Below are positions 30,646 to 36,271 of a stretch of DNA of 36,271 nt, one piece after another. The notes beneath the pieces are model-generated. The model was not told the origin of the DNA. It saw nothing but the letters and a program-made list of their open reading frames with translations, and did no database searches. Within the stretch, counting starts at the first letter, position 1. Each line of letters opens with the position of its first letter. The position numbers were made by a program, and so were the translations under genes. The stretch is from a virus. The stretch lies in the IMG/VR virus record IMGVR_UViG_3300042562_000386, positions 1 to 36,271 of that record; one strand, given 5' to 3'.

Positions 30646-31354
30646 GGAACTATCATCTAAGATAGGTCGTGTTACTGGTAGTATTACCAACGTAGCACGT
30701 AAGGCATTTGAACCATTTGGCATCGTACTAACAGAAGATGACTTTAAAGATAAGAAAGTAGAAGAGGTACTTAGGAGCGCATCAGAGAGAGCCAAAGAAT
30801 CATTTGAGGCACAACGTGAAGAATGGGAAAAGAGAGCATCAGGTAACGGCTCAGAGACCTTAATCAAAGAATGGGAGTCAAAGTATAAGTCACTTGAAAA
30901 GAAGCACAATGATGTAGATTCTGCACGTCAAGATGTAATGACTCAGTTTGACAAGTACAAAGAGAAAGTAAAAGAAGAGACTAAGATTAGTTCTATCAAT
31001 TCCATCTTTGAGAAAGAACTAACTGCTATTAAGATTGACCCATCAGTTAGTGATATTACATTACGTGGTTTTAAATCAGTCATAGCAGAAAAGTATGTGA
31101 TAGACCTTGAAGAAGATGGTAATGCAATTGTGAAAGATAAGAAGAGTGGTGAAAGATTAAAGTCAACTGCTAAGGCTGGTTCATTTTTAGGTATCTCAGA
31201 TGTGTTATTGAAAGAAGCAACAGATGCTGGAATCATACAGAAAAATGTTCATCAAGGTAAACCAATCAATCAAAGAGGTGCATATATTCCAGCAATCGAA
31301 CCAGTTCAAACTAACAAAACAAAATCAGTCAACCCACGTTTTTTAGGTATGTAA
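30539..31354 (+). CDS. Scaffold-like head protein (271 aa)
   Basis: A highly charged, coiled-coil protein directly before the major capsid gene: AEALELVKFLNLESAESIEE and a long E/K helix (about 95-150, EWESKYKSLEKKHNDVDSAR). The C-terminal half is more compact (SSINSIFEKELTAIKIDPSV, ... PRFLGM). No protease motif is seen. This is the usual composition and place of a scaffolding protein (GP20/gp6-like), which would guide procapsid assembly and then leave. Confidence 0.7.
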   Translation: MKEAEALELVKFLNLESAESIEEAKEKFTAQWIKSEELSSKIGRVTGSITNVARKAFEPFGIVLTEDDFKDKKVEEVLRSASERAKESFEAQREEWEKRASGNGSETLIKEWESKYKSLEKKHNDVDSARQDVMTQFDKYKEKVKEETKISSINSIFEKELTAIKIDPSVSDITLRGFKSVIAEKYVIDLEEDGNAIVKDKKSGERLKSTAKAGSFLGISDVLLKEATDAGIIQKNVHQGKPINQRGAYIPAIEPVQTNKTKSVNPRFLGM

Positions 31355-31358
31355 TTTA

Positions 31359-31444
31359 GTATCTTTGAGTGTTCATAGTGGTTTACTTTTTATGCGAAGA
31401 TTAAGTAAATGGGGAAAGGGTAGCAGAAATGTTACCCTTTTTTT
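31359..31444 (+). ncRNA. Possible small RNA: promoter box, hairpin, terminator
   Basis: TATCTTTG (31359-31366) is an exact -7 box (no clear -33 TTG). Downstream TTTACTT/AAGTAAA (31382-31388 and 31403-31409) forms a 7-bp hairpin and the terminator at 31415-31444 ends the unit. A short RNA of about 70 bases could be made, but these could equally be the 3' end of the scaffold mRNA. Confidence 0.3.
31415..31444 (+). terminator. Strong intrinsic terminator before the capsid gene
   Basis: AAAGGGTA (31415-31422) pairs with TACCCTTT (31433-31440), extended inward by G-U and C-G to 10 bp with loop AGAAAT, followed by four more T. It ends transcripts that enter from the scaffold side and makes the capsid gene depend on its own promoter. 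Confidence 0.85.
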
Positions 31445-31649
31445 GTGTTTGTAATTGATTGATTATCAGGCAAAAGTATTATCTTTTTAAAAAGGTATTG
31501 CAGTATCAAAAACTAATTGAGTGCGTTAAATCGCATATTTGATGCCTTAAAAACGATTTGATAAAAACAAATAATATCTAAAATATTTTTGTAAATTTAC
31601 CACGCAAAAAGACAAAGTAGTCAGTCTTGACTTTAATAAGACAAAAAAA
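31445..31649 (+). promoter_or_regulatory. Capsid promoter region with partial copy of the early-promoter motif
   Basis: This noncoding stretch lies in the 352-base gap before the capsid gene. GGTATTGCAGTATCAAAA (31494-31511) matches the core of the early promoter blocks, but no TAnnTTTG stands at the right distance, so it may be an operator or a decayed promoter. The best capsid promoter is TTG 31558-31560 with TATTTTTG 31584-31591 (23 bases apart). Confidence 0.6.
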
Positions 31650-31706
31650 GTAGGTGTATAGCACAACCTTGAATTAGTGTTAATCTAACTTTTAAATCGA
31701 CTAACA
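31650..31706 (+). promoter_or_regulatory. 5' leader of the capsid gene, homologous to 25310-25367
   Basis: Same order of words as the major tail leader: GTAGGT, ATAGCAC, ACCTT, AGTGTTA, ACTTTTAAATC, ACAATG. AGGT (31652-31655) pairs with ACCT (31666-31669) and TAGCAC (31659-31664) with GTGTTA (31677-31682, one G-U), so the same pseudoknot is possible in both. Confidence 0.72.
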
Positions 31707-32753
31707 ATGTCAATTTCTCGTATACTATCCGAATGTCCAAACATTCAAATGCCACTTGGTCAACTCTTCATTGAAGTTGGTCAACGTGAGTCACTACCTT
31801 TTCTTGAGTATCTTAACTCACCTGAAAATGTTAAATTAATTCGTCAAGAAGTTTCTACTGGAAACGGAAAACTAAGAACCGTTGAAGCACGATGGATTCA
31901 ACGTCTACCCGAAACTGAAGTAGAAGAGGGTGCAGAAATTATGAATTGTACTGCTACTAATGTATATGGTGACACTACAACAACTTACACCTTAGAGACT
32001 ACTGATACTTATCAAGCATCCCAATTAATTTCAGGTGCTGATATTGCTCGTCATTGTCAAGACAATAGTGTATACTTTCTTGAATCAGTTATGCGCCTAA
32101 TGGATGTAATTGATAGAAAAGTTGCATCTGTTGCTGCTACACAATCAGTTGCTGCTATTGGTAATTGGGGTACTGATGTTGAAGGTTTTTATACCGTTAC
32201 TGGTGACTGCTTAGTAGTAAATACTATCAATGATAGTACAAATGATGTTAACCCATTTGCACTTGCTGATATTACTCAAGCTACTGCAATGGCTAACTAC
32301 CCATCAGCACCGATTGCATTTGGTGGTGCAGCAATGCAACGCTACGCAAATGCAGTTAAGGCTGGATGTTGCTCTCAGAGTGGTATTGATATCTTAGCAA
32401 TCTCTCAACAAAATGGATTCGGTTTTGCTTATGATGCTCGTGTTGCAACTGCTCAAGGTGGTCAAACTAAAGCATTAGTAACTACTGCTGGTGCTATCCA
32501 ATGGTTGTCTTACAATTTGGCTGAGTGGAATTCAAACTTTACACCATCTGTTGGTGCTGGTTACTCACGCACAATTGCATTCACACCCGCTGGTGTACCA
32601 GTTGACCTTACCCTTAAAGATGATTGTGGTAACTTATCTGTTATCGTAACTGCTACTGGTAAGATTGTTACATTGCCAACTGACATCTATGAGGCTGGAG
32701 ATAAGTTTGCTGGTGTTAACTATGTGAATTGTGTTTCTATTGTAAACCCATAG
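31707..32753 (+). CDS. Major capsid protein (348 aa)
   Basis: The gene follows the scaffold, has its own terminator-bounded transcription unit and the strongest leader in the window. The protein is alpha/beta mixed with an N-terminal helix (MSISRILSECPNIQMPLGQL), an extended loop-like EEGAEIMNCTATNVYGDTTT, a spine-type helix (DNSVYFLESVMRLMDVIDRK) and a beta-rich C-terminal half. It has no obvious HK97 protease region, as is common in Bacteroidota phages. Its last three codons include A AAC CCA TAG, a possible -1 shift site. Confidence 0.85.
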   Translation: MSISRILSECPNIQMPLGQLFIEVGQRESLPFLEYLNSPENVKLIRQEVSTGNGKLRTVEARWIQRLPETEVEEGAEIMNCTATNVYGDTTTTYTLETTDTYQASQLISGADIARHCQDNSVYFLESVMRLMDVIDRKVASVAATQSVAAIGNWGTDVEGFYTVTGDCLVVNTINDSTNDVNPFALADITQATAMANYPSAPIAFGGAAMQRYANAVKAGCCSQSGIDILAISQQNGFGFAYDARVATAQGGQTKALVTTAGAIQWLSYNLAEWNSNFTPSVGAGYSRTIAFTPAGVPVDLTLKDDCGNLSVIVTATGKIVTLPTDIYEAGDKFAGVNYVNCVSIVNP

Positions 32754-32830
32754 ATAGCCCACAATTTCTACTGAGTGAAAACTTAGATGAATTGTTGGGT
32801 CAAGATGGTGACAATTTACTATCAGAATAA
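32744..32830 (+). promoter_or_regulatory. Possible -1 frameshift site giving a 26-aa capsid extension
   Basis: A AAC CCA (32744-32750) is a slippery-type heptamer in phase directly before the capsid stop. After a 7-base spacer, CCCACAATT (32758-32766) pairs with AATTGTTGGG (32790-32799), 9 bp with one bulged T. The -1 frame stays open to TAA at 32828 and encodes IDSPQFLLSENLDELLGQDG plus DNLLSE. Confidence 0.45.
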
Positions 32831-32834
32831 ATTG

Positions 32835-32866
32835 AGGGGTGGGTGTTTAAATGCCCACCCTTTTTT
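32835..32866 (+). terminator. Strong terminator after the capsid gene
   Basis: GGGTGGG (32837-32843) pairs with CCCACCC (32854-32860), extendable to 9 bp with G36-T61 and A35-T62, followed by T to 32866. It lies 19 bases before the next ATG (32889) and isolates the capsid mRNA. Confidence 0.88.
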
Positions 32867-32888
32867 ATAACTTTGAAAAAACTAAAAT

Positions 32889-33902
32889 ATGTGCTTTGAA
32901 AAACTATTAGGTTTGAAAGGCTGCCAAATCTCAGAACCATCTACTGGTTTATACATTGACGATTTAGGCATTAACACGACTCTGTTAGGTCAATTAATAA
33001 CTGACCAATACAATACTGGTGTAGAATTGTTTGAGGCTAAGAGAGCCTTTGCTTGGAGAAAGTTAAGTAGTGATATGCTCACACGACTACAAGCAACAAT
33101 GAAAGCAGATACCATCATTGAAAATAAACGAATTGGTCAGGTATTAACTAATGCATCTAATGTTGACCTTGCACTTGGTGCTGGTAAATATGCTGGTATT
33201 CGTGTTAAGATTGACCCAAATAATACATCATTCTTAAACTTTTACTTATCTCAATTACAGATTGACATTTACACAATGGCTACACCAGTAGAGATATTGG
33301 TATTTGATATGGCAACGCTAAAGTTAATTGATACATTCGATTATCAGAGCGAAGCAGTAGAAGAGTTTATAGGTAAGACGTTCAAAGCAAAACGTAGAAA
33401 GTTAGATTTGGCTTTTGTCTATGAGTCACTCTATGATACCACTAAAATGATTACCAAGAAAGGTGCTTGTACTGATTGTGGTGGACGATTAAAAGAAGCA
33501 CATATATGTCCATTCGTAGATGCCATAGGTATTGAACTAACTACTGATGGATTCAATGTTCTTTCATCGACATCTAAAAAGTATACTCAAGGAATGTCCT
33601 TTGTGTATAATGTCAACTGCGATAGAGAAAGTTGGTTGTGTTCAATTGGTGGATTGATGGCAATGCCACTTGCATATTCTACTGCAATTGAGATATATGA
33701 TTATGCTCTTACAATTGCACCAACAAGAAGAGTTAACACATCTGTATCAATAAATGTTGAAGGTATAACACAAGCACGTGATATTGCAGCAACAAGATAC
33801 AATGAAGAGTTAAGTGCAATGTTGACTAACATGAGATTGCCCGATGATAGACATTGTTTCGACTGCAACAAGAACTATAAATACGTAACTGCACTACCCT
33901 GA
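32889..33902 (+). CDS. Head/neck structural protein (337 aa)
   Basis: It starts MCFEKLLGLKGCQISEPSTG right after the capsid terminator. Beta-rich N-terminal part (GLYIDDLGINTTLLGQLI) and a Cys4 site mid-protein (CTDCGGRLKEAHICPF, near 195-210), then a long beta region and another CFDCNK near the end. Zinc or disulphide stabilisation of a virion protein is possible. Its place between capsid and neck genes fits a head-completion or decoration protein; no family recognised. Confidence 0.6.
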   Translation: MCFEKLLGLKGCQISEPSTGLYIDDLGINTTLLGQLITDQYNTGVELFEAKRAFAWRKLSSDMLTRLQATMKADTIIENKRIGQVLTNASNVDLALGAGKYAGIRVKIDPNNTSFLNFYLSQLQIDIYTMATPVEILVFDMATLKLIDTFDYQSEAVEEFIGKTFKAKRRKLDLAFVYESLYDTTKMITKKGACTDCGGRLKEAHICPFVDAIGIELTTDGFNVLSSTSKKYTQGMSFVYNVNCDRESWLCSIGGLMAMPLAYSTAIEIYDYALTIAPTRRVNTSVSINVEGITQARDIAATRYNEELSAMLTNMRLPDDRHCFDCNKNYKYVTALP

Positions 33903-34501
33903 TGCCTACGATTAAGGAAATCAATCTACAATTAGATGCTCTCAACAAAGAGTGGTTGACGAATTTTAAGCCACTCTATCGTGCTGGTACAAACTTAAAA
34001 AGAGTTATGTACAAACGTATCTTTGGTACTGGTAATAAAGGTGGTTTTAATACTGCAATGGATAGCCTACCTACATTTCCTTATTCAAGTACACCTATTT
34101 ATGTTGACCCTAAGTCAGTAAGAAATGCACCAGCATCATTTAAGTTTGGTAAACCAAGAATAGATTCAAAGGGAAAGACTAAGAAAGGTAAGCCAATTAA
34201 ATCACTTTACTTTCAAGGTGGTTATGCTGAACTAAAGACTAAGACATCTGCTACATTGCCATTGCAATTAACTGGTAATCTTAAAGGTGGTTTTTTGCAG
34301 TCAGAGGTAATCAAAGATGGTCTATCAGTATCGGTAACACTACCCGATTCAGAGGTGGATAAGGCTGATGGATTGCAATTTGGAAATAGGAACTTTAAAG
34401 GTTATGGAGTTATCTTTCAACCTACAGATATGGAGCAAGAAGAGTTCCTATTAAAACATGGTCAATATCTTGCTGATGTCATAAATGAATTATTGAAATG
34501 A
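33902..34501 (+). CDS. Head-tail connector / neck protein (199 aa)
   Basis: The pattern RIFGTGNKGGFNTAMDSLPT, SLYFQGGYAELKTKTSATLP and NFKGYGVIFQPTDMEQEEF resembles the 'virion morphogenesis' tail-completion proteins (gpG/HK97 gp10-like) that link neck and tail. It starts one base inside the previous stop and ends in ATGA with the fibre gene. Confidence 0.66.
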   Translation: MPTIKEINLQLDALNKEWLTNFKPLYRAGTNLKRVMYKRIFGTGNKGGFNTAMDSLPTFPYSSTPIYVDPKSVRNAPASFKFGKPRIDSKGKTKKGKPIKSLYFQGGYAELKTKTSATLPLQLTGNLKGGFLQSEVIKDGLSVSVTLPDSEVDKADGLQFGNRNFKGYGVIFQPTDMEQEEFLLKHGQYLADVINELLK

Positions 34502-36271
34502 ACCTACTTAAAACCATAATAGAGAGATTAAACCAACGTGTTGAGGTAGCTAATATCTTTGACCAAATCTACCCACTATGTGAACTCAATGCCAATGGTA
34601 ATGAGAAAGCATGGGTTCATTATATTGGTAATGGTCAAGCAGAGGTAGTGACTAATTTCGATGCTAAACAAGGAACTCTATTTTGGGCAAAACGTGGTAA
34701 GGTATCAGTTACTAAAACTGAATCATTAAAGGTTAGTGGTTGCAAGACTTTATATCTAACTACATTTCCATTAACGGCTTATGCAGTTGTAAGAAAGTCA
34801 CACCTACCTTGTGATAGTGAAGATTCTCAAGACTGGATAGCATCAAGAATCTATAGATTGATTAGTGGTACTGACCCTGATTTCAAAGTATCTATAGGTG
34901 TAATCCAATATGAGGTAATACCTAATGGATATGTCAATGAAATTAAATCTTTGACTGCTAACTATGAGTGGGCTTGTGTTGCAGTAGATGTTGATGTATC
35001 AGTAGTTAGTGCAAGTGAAGATGGTTGTTATGATGTATGCGCTACGGGTGACATTCCATTACCAGACTTTCAACCATGTACACCATGTCTTACAGAGGTA
35101 TCAGTAGATGGTGTGACCATCATTGGTAATGGTACAACGGCTGACCCATTGGTGGCAGTTGGAGGAGAAGGCGGTGGTTTAAAAACTGCCATTGCATTCT
35201 CAACTGACCATCTTACCTCAACTGGTAATCAATACCAAATAGGTAATGTAGTATGGTACAATGGAAATATCTACAGATGCATTGCTAACAATGATTCATT
35301 ATTACCTACTAATACTACCTACTGGGTTAATCTTGGCGCAGGATTCCAAACTATTGAAAGGCCTGCCGATTGGAATGCAACAAGCGGCAACAATCAGATA
35401 TTAAACAAGCCAACTATTCCAGAGCTTCCTGCGACCATTGTTGAATCGGTAAGCGGCACAGCACCCATTGCATCAAGCGGAGGAGCAAATCCAGATATCA
35501 GCATCACTCAAGCCGATGGCAGCACTGACGGATACTTGACCTCAACCGATTGGAACACGTTCGATGGGAAGTTTAATGTGCCAACAGGCACCAACACCGA
35601 CTACCTTGATGGCACAGGAACACCGACTGCATTCCCTCCAATACCAACGGGCACTGTTACATCGGTTGACCTTACGATGCCTACTGCATTCTCTGTTACT
35701 GGTAATCCAATTACAACAAGTGGTACATTAGCGGTAAGTGCAAATGGTTTATCAACTCAGTACATTCGTGGAGATGGTCAACTTGCAAACTTCCCTACAT
35801 CAAGTGGTGGTGGGTCATCTGTAAGTTACTATTTAAATGGTTCAGTTAATCAAGGTACTTTTGGTGGTTCTGCTTATGAGCAAATGAGCAAGTCTCCAGT
35901 CTTGGGAGGTGGTACTACATTTACAAGAACCAATGCTCAAGGCAATGGATTGATTGCACAATTTATCACAGATGCAAATGACCCAAGCGTATTATCAATA
36001 CCAGCTGGTAATTGGAATTTAGAACTATTCTTTAAGGCATTATCAAATGGTGGCAGTCCATCATATTATGTTGAATTGCTAAAGTATGATACCATTGGTC
36101 TTACATTTACATCTATTGCAACTGACTCAGCAACACCTGAAGGCATTACAAACGGCACTACATTAGATGCTTATTTTACTGCATTGGCAGTACCAGCTAC
36201 AACCCTTGCAGTCACCGATAGATTAGCACTAAGAGTATTTGTAAATACATCGGGCAGAACTATTGAACTAC
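34498..36271 (+). CDS. Tail fibre protein, N-terminal part with neck-type domain and carbohydrate-binding module
   Basis: ATGA overlap with the neck gene fixes the ATG. No stop occurs before the window end; the gene finishes at 881 (847 aa in all). Residues ~1-190 (MNLLKTIIERLNQRVEVANI, ... EKAWVHYIGNGQAEVVTNFD) do not look like fibre but like a tail-terminator or neck protein. Residues 249-281 (NVVWYNGNIYRCIANNDSLL) match the CBM5/12 carbohydrate-binding fold. Fibre shaft follows with GYLTSTDWNTFDGKF near 343. The region from about 35340 has more G/C and AGC/GGC codons than the N-terminal part, suggesting recombination of the fibre end. Confidence 0.8.
   Translation, partial: MNLLKTIIERLNQRVEVANIFDQIYPLCELNANGNEKAWVHYIGNGQAEVVTNFDAKQGTLFWAKRGKVSVTKTESLKVSGCKTLYLTTFPLTAYAVVRKSHLPCDSEDSQDWIASRIYRLISGTDPDFKVSIGVIQYEVIPNGYVNEIKSLTANYEWACVAVDVDVSVVSASEDGCYDVCATGDIPLPDFQPCTPCLTEVSVDGVTIIGNGTTADPLVAVGGEGGGLKTAIAFSTDHLTSTGNQYQIGNVVWYNGNIYRCIANNDSLLPTNTTYWVNLGAGFQTIERPADWNATSGNNQILNKPTIPELPATIVESVSGTAPIASSGGANPDISITQADGSTDGYLTSTDWNTFDGKFNVPTGTNTDYLDGTGTPTAFPPIPTGTVTSVDLTMPTAFSVTGNPITTSGTLAVSANGLSTQYIRGDGQLANFPTSSGGGSSVSYYLNGSVNQGTFGGSAYEQMSKSPVLGGGTTFTRTNAQGNGLIAQFITDANDPSVLSIPAGNWNLELFFKALSNGGSPSYYVELLKYDTIGLTFTSIATDSATPEGITNGTTLDAYFTALAVPATTLAVTDRLALRVFVNTSGRTIEL
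36161..36271. repeat. Terminal direct repeat, right copy
   Basis: Identical to 1-111. It encodes the same fibre residues in the same frame and marks the overlap by which the assembly closes into a circle. Confidence 0.95.

Noticed and set aside
32778-32870. Small ATG frame (MNCWVKM...) after the capsid gene
   Set aside because: It reads through the terminator stem and its residues look like translated hairpin.
1-36271. CRISPR arrays, insertion sequences, integrase or attachment sites
   Set aside because: I saw no regular spacer-repeat pattern, transposase or recombinase motifs, or paired core sites.

Overview
This window is a complete or near-complete genome of a tailed phage with siphovirus-type genes. 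The first 111 bases (1-111) are repeated exactly as the last 111 (36161-36271), so the unit is about 36,160 bp and the sequence closes on itself. The cut lies inside a tail-fibre gene, which runs 34498-36160 and continues in frame at 1-881. Every gene I can support is on the + strand, and most are packed with ATGA or TAATG overlaps. I see no integrase, lysogeny repressor, tRNA gene or CRISPR array. A Bacteroidota host, probably a flavobacterium, is inferred from AT-rich DNA, A/T-rich leaders that almost never carry a Shine-Dalgarno, and promoters of the flavobacterial form TTG-N17-23-TAnnTTTG.

Layout. 34498 to 4208 (through the junction): tail fibre, two small fibre-like genes, GH24 endolysin, small membrane proteins (holin and spanin candidates), and a PAS-plus-histidine-phosphotransfer protein that lacks a kinase ATPase domain. 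4209-10676: an early-type region behind a strong promoter, with an SSB-like protein, coiled-coil recombination partner, RecE-like exonuclease, VRR-NUC nuclease, SNF2-type helicase and DNA methyltransferase. 10677-10804: a structured RNA with a terminator. 10805-15268: DnaD/DUF6291-like initiator with a candidate internal origin, DnaB helicase and many small proteins, one resembling a ribbon-helix-helix regulator. 15271-16994: small and large terminase. 16991-25282: tail assembly, with a chaperone gene carrying a -1 frameshift signal, tape measure and two large distal-tail proteins. 25283-27489: probable major tail protein, then a glycosyltransferase and a SAM methyltransferase. 27494-34501: head genes (portal, Mu-F-like minor head protein, scaffold candidate, major capsid, connectors).

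How it works together (inference). Early promoters at about 4283 and 11591 share a conserved block of about 45 bp with inverted-repeat character and may be co-regulated. The major capsid and probable major tail genes each have their own promoter and share a homologous 5' leader that can form the same pseudoknot, which suggests matched high-level expression. Strong hairpin terminators isolate the capsid gene. Two -1 frameshift sites are proposed: one in the tail chaperone gene (T TTT TTT plus pseudoknot) and one at the end of the capsid gene (A AAC CCA plus stem).

The most unusual elements are the 10688-10801 RNA (two hairpins joined by a perfect 9-bp loop interaction, with a competing hairpin), the phage-encoded PAS-DHp protein, the shared capsid/tail leader, the possible capsid frameshift, and the glycosyltransferase/methyltransferase pair between tail and head genes.
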